From contig CM017763.1 in the NCBI GenBank assembly GCA_008009225.1, positions 20,643,410 to 20,707,409 on the forward strand: a stretch of DNA of 64,000 bases, read 5' to 3'. The notes under the pieces were generated by a model. That model was not told the DNA's origin, made no database searches, and saw only the letters and a program-made list of their open reading frames with translations. A program made the position numbers and the translations under genes. Positions within the stretch are counted from its first letter, which is position 1; each line of letters opens with the position of its first letter. Shown piece after piece: positions 1 through 11,031 of the stretch. The stretch comes from Acer yangbiense (taxonomy: Eukaryota > Streptophyta > Magnoliopsida > Sapindales > Sapindaceae).

Positions 1-3000
1 TGGTCTTGCAGAGCCTCAGTTTGGTCCAAACCCTCCTCACATCAATCATATGAAGGGCACGCCCAAACAATTGACTTGTCTCACCAAATATTTCCAGGTT
101 TAAGTGAGGAACATACGAGACCCAGAAAGCTTTGAGACGAGATAAGACTTCTGGGAATATGAATACGAGCATCCTCAAACAAAGAAACAGTACAGAAAAT
201 ACCATGTAGGGTTCCCCTTGGATCATCTCACTCATTGATGAACCAAATGATGTTTTCGTTATTGATTTGTAACTGTCAATCAGACCAATCGATTCATCTT
301 TAGCAAAATCTTCCACTGGTCGTAGCCCTGAAAACATAAGTAGCAAGATCAGGGAATTAACATTATAATGGCATCTTTTCAAAACCAGAGCTGAAGCTTG
401 AAGAGCTTGGTATCTTAACATTGAAAAATTAAAAAGGGCTTGGTAACTAATATATATGCGACAAGAGGACATCGATCAAAAGCTTATTGAAAATTTTCAA
501 GGTTTTACAATGGGCGTTTCATTGATCAATAACTTGCAGTCACATTTCCTTACAAATGAGTCAACCCCATAAAATTGAATAGGGAAAAAGGGTTAAGTAC
601 TCCGGTCATGCACCATAAATAAACACATTTCTTCCAAACAAGAGAGAAAAATTTACCTGTGGTTTCCTCATAAAATTGTACAAGAGAGCAGAGATCCTTT
701 TGACCACGATATCGCAACCTTGATGTTTGGTTCACCAACAAAATTGAGGGCAAGCTATGGATTCCATATCTTGAAAACATACTGAAACAGCACATAAAAT
801 AGAGATGAGCAGGCAAGACAATAAATATTAAATATTAGTACCTTACTACAAATTCCACGGACACAAAAATTCATATTTTACTTTTGGATTCTACATTATG
901 CTTCAGTAACAGCAATTATCAACCAACTCTGCAACATGGTTGTTCATGGAATTCTAAAAAAAAGGCAGGACCTCCATCCTGGCAGAAGCTAAAAACGAAT
1001 TAAAAAGAGAGATCTGGTACCAAATTCACATTTTATTCGCACTGATTTGTTGACATGTACTTAGGTGTTATGATTGGACATGAGGTGCTGAACGTGACCA
1101 GTCCCTAGAATTTGGAGTTGGGGCTAGTGCCAATTATATGATTGGTGTTTTTGAGTTTATATTATACATAAAGCTTGTAAACTGAAAAATTTAGCACATT
1201 GGAAAATTTAGCACAAAACAAGGGCAAAAGTGTAAACTGAAAAATGTTTTTAACACATTGGCAGAAGGACAAGCTGCATAAGAGTCTAGATGTAGACATC
1301 AGGAGATCCATAAGACTGAAAGGCACAGAAAATTAAGAACACTGTTTTCATTTAATCACAGCTGCCTTTTTTCATTTTAACCCTAGATAAATATATAGAA
1401 AGGAAAAACAAATGAATGGTTGGGCATTAGAGAAAATTCTTTTTCGAGGATGCTTCCTACTACATTTTGACATGGGACCACCCGGCGAATATTGATCAAC
1501 ATCTAATGATACCATCAAAACAATCAGCAACTCGTCCCACATGTTAAGGCAAGCAAAATATGTTGATCGAGTCCAAATAGAGATAATTCCGTCACATTTT
1601 CCAGCTCCACCCCAAATGATAGGAAATACAAAGTAGAAAAAAAAATAGACTAATAGAGGAAGCGCGTCAAATAAGCACCTTGGCAAGGCCACAGATTGTT
1701 CAATTGCAAAATGATCCATTTGTGGGAACATTGAACTAAGGAGTTCAAAGGTAGGAAGCACAAGGTTAGAGAATTGGCACCAGGAAGCATAAAAGAGTAC
1801 AGCAGTATAACCATTCTTCTGTTTGGAAGTCAAAGTTCTATCCAGGGAGTTTCCATCTACCTGCAAACAACAGGTACATATATATTAATGTCACAGTAAT
1901 TTCAATTAGTACCAATAAGTCATGCAAAATTTGGATTCAAATTATATACAATCTCCAAATTGATTTCCTACAAAAACATGAGAAAATGAAGGTATCAAAA
2001 GAAATTTAGCTTTAAAAAAAGCGGAAATATTTGATAAAGAAATTGGTAAATAAAATAAAAATTAATAATTAAGAAGACAATCCCATATTTGAGGTGCATG
2101 ATGACTTTAACAGTAAGTTGGGTGCAAGAATTATTGAAAAGGCAAATATAAATTTGTTCATTAGAAAAAACAATAAATGAGCCACGAGTAGAAAATCAAT
2201 CTACAATCACTCAATCAGTATTATCACACAAACTATATCTTTACATTGTCTTAATATTAGTTAGTAACATTGTAGCAAGAAGGTTGTAATGCATGATGCA
2301 TCATACTCTATTTTAATTGTCAATTGGTGACACAAGCAGATCAATTAACTTTTATTTCAGACAAGCACATACAAGGCCATGCTTGACATTGCTAAACATA
2401 AAGGAAGCAAATTTTCAACATATCAAAAATGCTGATACAACGGCCTGACTTCAGAAACACTAAGTCACTAATATAGCAGACTCATGCAATGATTTTCTCA
2501 TGCTTTTAAGTTTTAACAGACTAAAATATCACACAATTCAAGATGTTTGTCATGAGATTACCTTCAATGAGAAGTTATGTATCATGAAAACTGTAAACAA
2601 AACCATATGATGCTTAATAAACATAAATTTAAGCCCTATCCATATGCTGAAAGTCTGACAATATTAGCTGAAATTTATGTGCTCTATGTCAGAAAGAAGA
2701 TGTTCTCAGGAATTTCCACTTCGAGGAATATGCCATAGCCAAATTAAGCCTTTGGGAGAGGAAAAGCCAAATTAATTTCCAAAAACCAGTACAACTCTAA
2801 TTTCTTAAAGAATTTACCAAAAATTATATATAGCACAAATCATTAAATTGACTTAAATACAACAATAAGTCATACAATTTTAACAGAGCAAAGCGCCTTG
2901 CCATGACAAAGGTTTGTTGTCTTACAACTCCTAATCAAAGATTTATAAGCACTAACATAGTAACATGTCATACAATCATCAAAGACTTGATTGTACCCTA

Positions 3001-4360
3001 CCGACACTTGCAAAGTTCATAAAAGATCAATTCATTTCAAGCAACCTGAGGTCATGGAGGAATGCTCGCTACTAAAAGAGCTCTTATGCCCTCTAAGTAA
3101 AGTGTAATGAGCAGGGTGTTTGCAACTTTGCATGTCTCTTAAGCACTTATTCTACAGGTATGCATAGAAACCAGGGGAGACTACATATAATCATATATGA
3201 TATATATTGTGACTCTATGCACTAATTTGTATTTCAAAGGGAAGGAGAAAAAGTAAAAGGGGATATTAAGTGCATTAATATTTATTCATAGTCATCAAGC
3301 AATGTCATATATGCAGCCACATCAATCACACAACAGTAACACCAGAAGAGTTACAATATGCAACCAGGGTCCACTGGTCCAGGAACGTATATTCCCATAT
3401 CAAATTCTCTCAATTTAGATAACAAATAAAACATAATCCACCACAAGTTTATAATGCAAGCATCGCTACAACATAGATAAACCGTATCCAAATACTTTTG
3501 CAAGCAAATCAGGCCTTGACATACATGTTTCTCCTTACAGCTTAAACTGCATATATAAACATTAATTACTGCCCTCTCAAATTATTGGATAGCTAATCAA
3601 GATATTACACAAAAAGGTTATTGTATATCCCTTCCAGCCCTAAATAGAACTTTATGATAACAATTTGCAGCCTTTTCATACTTGATGGTCATGCTTCTCC
3701 ATAAGAAATCTATCATTCAAATTTTCTAGAACATAAAATATATTCAAGCCCTCAACATTGACAGCTCTTCTAATTCAAATAAGTATCAAATAAATTTCCA
3801 AGATTGACTATTAATTTTTACCTTTAATCTTCAAAGTCAACAAATCAATCTATAATCAGATTATCCAGATTTCCCACCCCACCAACCCCATCGAAAACAA
3901 TCGAAACCTAACATTTTCAACAAGAAACCCTAAAAACACATTACAGATACCCAGAAACCGAAATCAGCAAAACAGATCAAGCAAAAATGTTTTTCAAAAA
4001 GGCTCTCATATCGACAAATCAAAGAAAACATCAACAACCCACTAATCCAAAACCAAAAACAAGTCAATCAAACGAGAAAATTTCACATAGAAATATAAAT
4101 ACAGAAATTTTAAAATAAATAAATAATTAAAACAAATTATATTAAAATAAATAAATAAATAAATAAAAACGTACGTGGATTGGAGGATTTGGAGAGATCC
4201 CAAGAGCACAACGCGGTTGGAGACGATTGAGAAACACATCTGATTCGTGCGGACATAGAGAAGCCGATGAAACGCATCTTATTGAGAGAACAACACTGCT
4301 GTAGAAAACAAAACGATAAAAACTTGAAAAACAAAAAGAAGAAGAAGAAGAACAAGTCAT
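1..4360 (-). CDS. APRL7: 5'-adenylylsulfate reductase-like protein (APRL5/APRL7 type), 3' end beyond window
   Basis: Thioredoxin-fold, secreted or membrane-bound relative of APS reductase; the family lacks the reductase domain and its substrate is not established. Four exons are read on the minus strand with GT-AG borders and continuous phase: 4360-4175, 1860-1679, 781-657 and 327 to the window edge. Exon 1 (62 codons) encodes a hydrophobic signal peptide and the family motif LCPHES...SPNPPI. Exon 2 gives VDGNSLDRTL and the thioredoxin-like site WCQFS, where family members usually have WCPFS; only one cysteine is present, as is normal here. Exon 3 carries FSRYGIHSLPSILLVNQT. Exon 4 holds a hydrophobic segment (VFSVLFLCLRMLVFIFP) and then VDVRRVWTKL, after which the window ends. 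The start is the first Met ahead of the signal peptide; earlier in-frame Met codons precede implausible low-complexity sequence. It lies beside nCBP and Cu/Zn SOD as in Arabidopsis, which favours APRL7 over APRL5. Confidence 0.88.
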
Positions 4361-5280
4361 CGAAAGGGGCACGAAAAAGAGAATTCGTAAAAACAGCAAG
4401 GGCAAAATGGGACTCAAGAACAAAAAAAAAAAAAAAAACTCAGGAACGGCGATGAACAACCGAGTTTGTTTTTTTTTTTTCCTTTTTCTATTTCGAGCTG
4501 CGAAGTCTCCCTGGTTGTTCGGTGGTGGACACAAACCTAATTTTTTTAATTTTTTTAATTTTCTTTGAAGCACAAAAAGTTGCAAAGCTACTTTTGTATT
4601 TCCAGCTCTAAATAAATATATATATTTTTTTAATATATTTATACTGTCTCTCTGTGTGTGACTGTGGAATTGTGGATGGATGTCCAGAGATTAAAGATGA
4701 TGTTTTTGAAATTTAATAATTTTATCTATATTTTTCGTTTTTCAAAAACGGATAGTAGGGTACGGTGGAATGGTCATTCGATGTGTATTTAAAAGAGGGA
4801 GATTGGCAAAAACGACCCTCGGATTTTTTTCATTTTTTAAAAACAATTCTCTTGTTTCGAATCAACTATTAACGGATTTTTTATTTATTTATTTTTTACC
4901 TAAATTTGAAATTAAAGGATTCTTTTGTAAAGATAGACGAACCTTAGGGAGTTTTCTGAAAATATCCCTTTGAAAAACTACCCATTGACTTTGACTCTTT
5001 TGGTTTTGTTTTGTTTGTTTTTATTCGGTTTTTACTTTTTAGTGGGGGGAAATAAAATAACGCACAGTTGGAGGAACCCATTTTGAAGCCTCCATTATTA
5101 TTATTAGATTGAGTTAAACTAAGGTTTTTATTTTAAAAATAAAAATTTAACCTAAGGTTTATCAATGAGGAGTTGACACTAATTAATTGTTTTAATGAAA
5201 TTGAAAAATGAAAAACCACATTTGTTTTAGGTAGCAAGAGAACCTCGCCATACAAGTGTAATGTCTTTAAAAAAAAATTA
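4361..5280. other. AT-rich 5' flank of the APRL gene, no gene seen
   Basis: Homopolymer A and T runs and simple AT repeats, with no coding signature. The first few hundred bases must hold the 5' UTR and promoter of the minus-strand APRL gene, but I cannot place a convincing TATA box or transcription start. Confidence 0.5.
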
Positions 5281-5433
5281 AAAAAAATTGATAGGTCAAG
5301 GTCATGTTAGGTTTGATGTGTTCAACAAGTTGGTCCAATCTTATCGGATATGAACATATTTTTATAAAGTTCGATCTTTTTAAAGCTAGCTTATTTGATT
5401 AAACTCAAATGATTGGATGAAATTTTAACTTGT
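5281..5433. repeat. Diverged repeat, copy A (empty-site relative of the hAT insertion locus)
   Basis: The segment at about 5298-5340 matches 5766-5786 joined to 8750-8767, the two flanks of the hAT element, so it shows what the insertion site looked like before insertion. The following part (5341-5433) matches 8768-8861 in the opposite orientation at roughly 90 percent by eye. The parent repeat is not identified. Confidence 0.55.
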
Positions 5434-6459
5434 TTTAATTTTTTTTTTATAATTATTATATCTTTTCAATTTTCAATAGTTTTGTGTCTCTTTTTAAAAA
5501 ACAAATTTCAATATTTTGGAATTTTAGAAATGTTGTGGTAGTTTTATAATTTTCTAGAGTTTGAATTATTAACTTATGTTTAAAAGACAATTTTACCCTT
5601 GAATTAGTGAGTTAACATTTAGGTCAACAGTTAATCAATGGTTAGTCAAGGTATTCCAGGGCATGTTTATGCAATTATGGCAAAAGTTGCCGCTCAATGC
5701 AATATTGACTAAACTCGAGGGAAGTTTGTGCAATTTTTGAAAAAAAAAAAAATTGGTAGATTAAGGTCATGTTAGGTTAGATGTGTCCACCAGGCAATGA
5801 ACTGCAAATCGATAGATATACTGAAATATCCATCGATATATCCGTATTTTGGAGGGACCAATATCGAAACAGACAAATATCCAATATCCAATATCCAATA
5901 TCCTGTAAAATATCCGGTCGATTTCGGGAATATAATATCCGTAAAAATCTCCCGATATTCCCGAAATTTCACAAATTTCACCTTGAGAGTCCATGGATAT
6001 TTTGCATATTATTAAAATAATTTTTTTAATCCTAAACAATTAAATTATTGTTACAATAATTTAGATTGAAAATTATTTTAGAAGAAGCATTAACAAATTT
6101 ATAAAAATTTCTAACATAATAGTCAATAGTAAAATTATTGAGGACTTGAAGTAAAATTGGACAAAGAACCAAATCGTGGACGTGTAAAATATGAAAAAAT
6201 TTGTGAAAGCAATCTTAAAATAAAAAAATGTTTGTGACTCAAATGTGTAAAACTAATTCAAAATAATATTAAATATGTACCAATCAATTTATAAATATGT
6301 AAGGATGGAAGGAAAAGTTTTAGTGAACGAACAACCATTATAGCTAGAAGCAAAATGCAACCAGGTATATAACTTTTATTACAAAAATTTACATATTAAT
6401 AATAAATAATAATATCATTGAAATAATATTCATACTTATAATACTTAATAATTTATATT

Positions 6460-8205
6460 ACAGCTGATTGGTGGGTAATGTATGGAAACTGTGCTCCATC
6501 ATTGCGTGCAATAACAGTTCGAATACTGTCACAAACATCATCCTCTTCTGCATGTGAAAGAAATTGGTTCACATTTGCTTTAATCCATACAAAACAAAAA
6601 AACCGTCTTACATATTCTAAACTTGAACAACTTGTTTATTGTTATTGTAATATAAGTTGAAACTTAGGTATATGGAAATTGAAAAAAAAAAAAAAAAAAA
6701 AAGTAAATGAAACTGATTTTATGGATCTATTCAAGTAGCTGCTGAAGCAGTAATGAGAATTCTATTTTTGACAGGGTTAGACCTGCCTCCTTGGATGATG
6801 ATGAGGGAAATTCTGATCCACATATTGCTTCTCATGCTCGAGACATGAGAATAAATGTTGAACAAGTGATTAAAGAAGAAGTTGGTGTAGATCGTGGAGT
6901 TATTGTTACCAGCTCTTCCGATGACAAACATACCTCTAATGGAAATAGTGGAGGAAAAGATGATAGAGATGATGGGGATAAGGCAAGAGGTTGGGATTCT
7001 AGTGTAGGAGGTTGGGATGCTGATGCAACAGGTTGGAATGCTAGTGCAGCAGATTGGGATACTTATGCAGGTAATTTTGATCAAAATCGTAGTAGACGAA
7101 ATTAGGGGTGTGCAAGATCCAATCCAACCCAATACGATCCATAGGATCGAATCCAATCCATTGGATTGAATCAGATGCATGGAGGTGATTGGATCGGATC
7201 GGATCTCCGTTTGGAAATCCGTCAATCCGGCTAAAATATTAGGCCTTATTTTTATATTGGACAATTTATTTTATCCACTACTTTATAATATAAAGGCCCA
7301 ACCCAAATACAATTTGATTAACTGAATATCTGTAAAGACCCAACCTAAATAGAATTTCTTATGTTACTATTTGAGGTTTTCTTTCTTAATTTCTCTACAA
7401 CCAACAATCCACCATCTTCTTTTCTTCTATTCTTCTTCATCAACATCACGATTTATTAAGTTTACATTTGGAGCCGATGTTTAATATTTATAAACTTTTT
7501 AAATTATATAAAGTTTACAAGTTATGTTATGCATTTTTTTAATGTTAATTTTATTTGAATTAATTAGAAATGTTTGAATAATTTATTTGAATTAATTAGA
7601 AACGTTTGAATAATTTATTTGATTTTATTTATTTCAGATTATAATTTTTATATATTAAAAATGACTTTATATTAATTCGATCCATCGGATCATATCGGAT
7701 TGAAGTATTTTACAATCGGATCGGATCAAATAATAGCTGGATCGAATCGGATCTGATCAAATAGTTAGTTGATCGGATCGGATCCCTTTATAAAATTAGA
7801 TCGGATCGGATTACAATTTCTTTGATCCAATTGGATCGGATCGGATCGGATCTTGGATCATGGTAAATCCATTGGATCCGATCCGCTGCACACCTATAGA
7901 CAACATGGCAGAACAAGTCAAATTGATAAAGATTATTTGAATATGACTCTCTCCTCAATGAGTATAGACACATAAAATAGTTCTTTGGGTAATTCGTAGA
8001 CAATGTCAGGTTCTCATGTACCATATTATGGTAGTTATGGTGGCTACAATATATTTGATTATTCTTCTCCACAAATGCTATTTGTAATACCTATGCATAC
8101 AGATCAACAATATCCACCAAGTTGAGTAAATCCAAACTACCCAATTCATGAATCAATTGGAAAAGATCAAGTAACATACGTGTGGCATATTAATAACTAC
8201 CTGAA
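6460..8205 (+). pseudogene. hAT transposase C-terminal remnant
   Basis: Coding similarity survives in pieces. 6466-6657 reads WWVMYGNCAPSLRAI, then a CERNW block, then a LEQLVYCYCN block; these are the family blocks of the hAT dimerisation region. About 6751-7105 continues with VRPASLDDDEGNSDPHI and an acidic, Trp/Gly-rich tail with a repeated GWD-type motif. The frame is broken near 6736 by stops and a shift. A nested element splits the tail at about 7104-7897, and from about 8016 the C-terminus resumes with a Tyr/Gly/Pro-rich stretch broken by a TGA near 8123. N-terminal BED finger and catalytic core are not seen. It cannot make an active enzyme. Confidence 0.7.
7104..7897. mobile_element. 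Nested non-autonomous hAT-like element with GGATC-rich ends
   Basis: The left end reads TAGGGGTGTGCA and the right end TGCACACCTA, inverted, followed inward on both sides by clusters of GGATC/GATCC and GGATCGGATC words. Flanks resemble each other imperfectly (TAGACGAAAT and TAGACAACAT), consistent with an old target duplication. The insertion interrupts the transposase-derived reading frame of the enclosing hAT element. It contains no coding sequence. Confidence 0.6.
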
Positions 8206-8749
8206 AAACTATGCAAGCACGTTTTCCTGGGAAAATAATTGTTCGAATCAAGATAGAAATGTATCTTATGTATTTAAACTAGCAAGGAATTCATTTTAGT
8301 TTTAAATTTCAGACATGCAATGTACCATTATGTATGAATTATGATTTATGATAGAATCTTTGAAGTATGGAACTATATATATATTTTAATGATTATTTTG
8401 TTTATTAAATATTTAATCTCTTTATATTGTATATAATATTGTAAAAGTGAAACAAAATATTATTCTATTAAATACTCAATTTAAAAAATTATATACATAC
8501 TCTATCTATGTTATAATTTATAATAAAATCATAACTATGCTAATTTATCGTTGAAATAAGATTAATTTGATGTATAATTACTTGTTTAAACTTGTCCTAA
8601 AATTTCACAAAAAAATTCTAACTTTAGATGTAATTATCCATCATTTTAAATTTTTTTTTTTTTGATAGAATATCCACTGATATCGATAATATCTCTGAAA
8701 TATCCATAAATTTAGAAGCTCGATATCGATATCGATATTTTATTCCTTG

Positions 8750-8880
8750 CCAACAGGTTGGTTCAATCAACAAGTTAAAATTTCATCCAATCATTTGAGT
8801 TTGATCAGATATACTAGCTCTAAAAAGATCAAACTTTATAAAATAATGATCATATCCGATCTGTTTTATATGTTCTTTTA
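8750..8880. repeat. Diverged repeat, copy B (right flank of the hAT element)
   Basis: Related to 5322-5433. 8750-8767 aligns directly with copy A, while 8768-8861 aligns with 5341-5433 only as reverse complement. One copy has therefore inverted internally, or the two arms come from an older palindromic repeat. Confidence 0.5.
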
Positions 8881-9033
8881 AAATCTTTTCATTCTATGAT
8901 TTTGACCTAGTAGACTTGTGAGCTCATAAGCCTCATATAATCAAGCTCAACCCCCAAACCCATCAACCTAACCACCAAGCTTTAAAGGTGGCAAATGGGT
9001 CGTGTGTGCCGTGCTCGTCCCTTAAATTGAGGG

Positions 9034-10081
9034 GGTTCAAAAAAAATTTGTCACTATTTGGGGCGCTTTTTGTAAGACAGGCACCACATTAATAATTTAA
9101 GTTTAAAAGGCACCTATTTAGGTGACCAGACAAAAATACCTCTTTTTGTCACTTTGTGTCTTTTTCAAACGTTGGGAGAAAGCCTTTTTAAACTTTTTCC
9201 GAGCCTTTTATAACAGTCCTTGAGCTTTTTAAAATGTTACCCGAGCCTTTTCAAAGAAAATTCATAGGTTAATCGGTTTAGAATCTCTGAGCCTATTTAC
9301 ACTCGATTCGAGCCTTTTCGTGGGTTTTCGAGCTTTTTTACACTAGATCCGAGCCTTTTTATACACTTCCCGAGCCTTTTAATGAAGTGTTTAAGCATTT
9401 TCATACACTGCTTGAGCCTTTTCATACACTACCCGAGCCTTTTAATGAAATGTTCGAGCCTTTTCATACACTGCTTGAGCCTTTTCATACATTACTTGAG
9501 CCTTTTAATGAAGTGCTCGAGCCTTTTCGTACACTGCCCGTGCATTTTCATACACTTCCCGAGCCTTTTAATGAAGTGTTCGAGCCTTTTCATTTGTTCT
9601 CTGAGCCTTTTCAATTAGATTCAAAATTCACACAACCAGCTTAATGTTTACAAAAGGCTCAAAAAGTGTTTCAAAAGGCTCGAAAAAAAGCATTAAAAGG
9701 CTCGAAAACCCAGATCTTCATTGTCTCCTACACAAATTTTCATAAATTAAAACCCTAACCATACCCACAACCATACTCAGATCGACAAATCAAACCAAAA
9801 CGAGCTCGACCCCCGAATGCGTCTGCGTAGCGCCACAAAACTAATTATCTAATGAAGATGCATTGATAATGTTATGATGTTTAAACCTCCATTGGAGGTC
9901 TGTTATAGAGGAACATGAAAGAATAAAATCTATAAAACTTCAAAGTAAGAAAGAGAATGTTGTAAAGTAAGGGTATTTTTATCCGTTCACCATAATATGT
10001 GCTTTTTAAACTTAAGTTATTAAAGTGATGATTTTCTTATAAAAACCGGTCAAAAAAGGTGACATTTCCCACCATTTCCAC
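9034..10081. mobile_element. Mutator-like non-autonomous element with 11-bp target duplication
   Basis: TAAATTGAGGG flanks it exactly at 9023-9033 and 10082-10092. Imperfect terminal inverted repeats of about 100 bp are visible: GTCACTATTT and ATTTAAGTTTAAAAGGCAC on the left pair with matching words in reverse complement on the right (about 9990-10062). Long TIRs and an 8-11 bp duplication fit Mutator-like elements. No transposase is present; the interior is dominated by a minisatellite. Confidence 0.65.
9310..9620. repeat. 21-bp minisatellite with 63-bp higher-order period
   Basis: Units begin GAGCCTTTT and repeat every 21 bp. From 9372 they group in threes: a unit with AATGAAGTGTT, then two with CATACACT. 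The AATGAA units start at 9372, 9435, 9498 and 9561, exactly 63 bp apart. Because 21 is a multiple of three, both strands stay open as seven-residue repeats (for example EPFHTLL), but I see no sign of a real gene. A few units in inverse orientation (AAAAGGCTC) lie at about 9650-9705. Confidence 0.85.
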
Positions 10082-10092
10082 TAAATTGAGGG

Positions 10093-10822
10093 TCAAGCTT
10101 GCGTTGAAAACCTTATGATTAAGAGAACCAAGCTTGACTATCAATGTCCATGAGCTCGGAGGGCCAAGTTTGAAGGTGGAGTCGTGCTTGAAGAATGTGT
10201 TTTTTTAGAGTGATGATATTTGCACCCATCAAAAATCGTATGTCCACCTCAAATTTATATTTTTTTAATATTCTAACATTGCCCTTAAAGGAAATTACGT
10301 AAATGCATTAAATAACTATTAAAATTAATAAACATAATTAATCCTTAACATTAATTTAAAAACTAATTAATAGAATTATTAATTAATAACCATAAATAAA
10401 AAAATAAACAAAATAACTTAAAATTTAAAAAAAAAAAAAATGATGGAGGGGGCTTCACCTAAACACCAGGAGGCACAAACAAGGAGGATTTTCATGTTGT
10501 TTTTATATTTTTAATTGTATTATGAAAAGTTTGCAGGAGAAATGCAGTGGTGTTCTCACTTTTCCAAAAAAAAAAAAAAAAAAAAATGTAGTTGTGTTGA
10601 ATTTGTATTAACTGTTGTAATTTTGTTATCGGTATTTCTCAATATGTACTTAATTTTTTATTAATTATTTTTCAATTATTTTATAAATTATTAATTTTGG
10701 GTATTTGTTAAAAAAATGGCATGTTTGGTAATAAGTGTGGTGTACATTCAAACTAAGAAATTAAAAATAAAAATAAAAATTATTTGGTTGAACTAATTAA
10801 AGGGGCTTAGATATAAATTTAT
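10093..10822. other. AT-rich intergenic sequence, no gene seen
   Basis: A-rich and T-rich runs (for example near 10430 and 10565) and no coding signature or RNA gene that I can recognise. Confidence 0.5.
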
Positions 10823-11006
10823 GAGTAATGCTAGACGTCCCAATTTTTTTTTTTCCCAAATTCTATTCCAAATGATGTGACACGTGAGGTGTCAATATCA
10901 TATCAGTTACCATATAATCTCATGATTTATAAGATGTTGACACCTCACGTGCCACATCATTTGGGACAGAATTTGAGAAAAAAGTTTAGGACGTCTAACA
11001 TTACTC
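10823..11006. mobile_element. 184-bp Mutator-type MITE with long inverted arms
   Basis: The ends are GAGTAATGCTAGACGTCC and its near-perfect inverse, and the arms pair over about 70 bp. An exact 9-bp duplication TAAATTTAT lies at 10814-10822 and 11007-11015. Each arm contains a CACGTGAGGTGTCA-type block that includes the G-box core CACGTG. Confidence 0.8.
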
Positions 11007-11031
11007 TAAATTTATACGGGTGAAAAAATAG

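Larger units (their letters stand above)
5795..8749 (+). mobile_element. Decayed hAT-superfamily DNA transposon
   Basis: A 2955-bp element bounded by an imperfect 8-bp duplication (CCACCAGG at 5787-5794, CCAACAGG at 8750-8757). The ends begin CAATGAA on the left and, as reverse complement, CAAGGAATAAAA on the right, then run into ATCGATAT-rich subterminal repeats on both sides, typical of hAT binding-site arrays. It holds C-terminal transposase remnants and a younger nested element at about 7104-7897. Only the C-terminal part of a transposase is left, so it is non-autonomous. Confidence 0.7.

Noticed and set aside
4142..4585. Long minus-strand frame reaching 4585 as a bigger APRL N-terminus
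   Set aside because: The part upstream of 4360 is low-complexity Phe/Lys-rich translation of homopolymers; the signal peptide starts best at 4360.
6731..7264. Minus-strand 177-codon frame rich in Ile/Ser/Thr
   Set aside because: It is the antisense of the hAT transposase tail, which matches its family on the plus strand.
9382..9644. Two overlapping 78- and 85-codon frames as a repeat protein
   Set aside because: They are a by-product of a 21-bp repeat, which keeps frames open; there is no start context or flanking gene structure.
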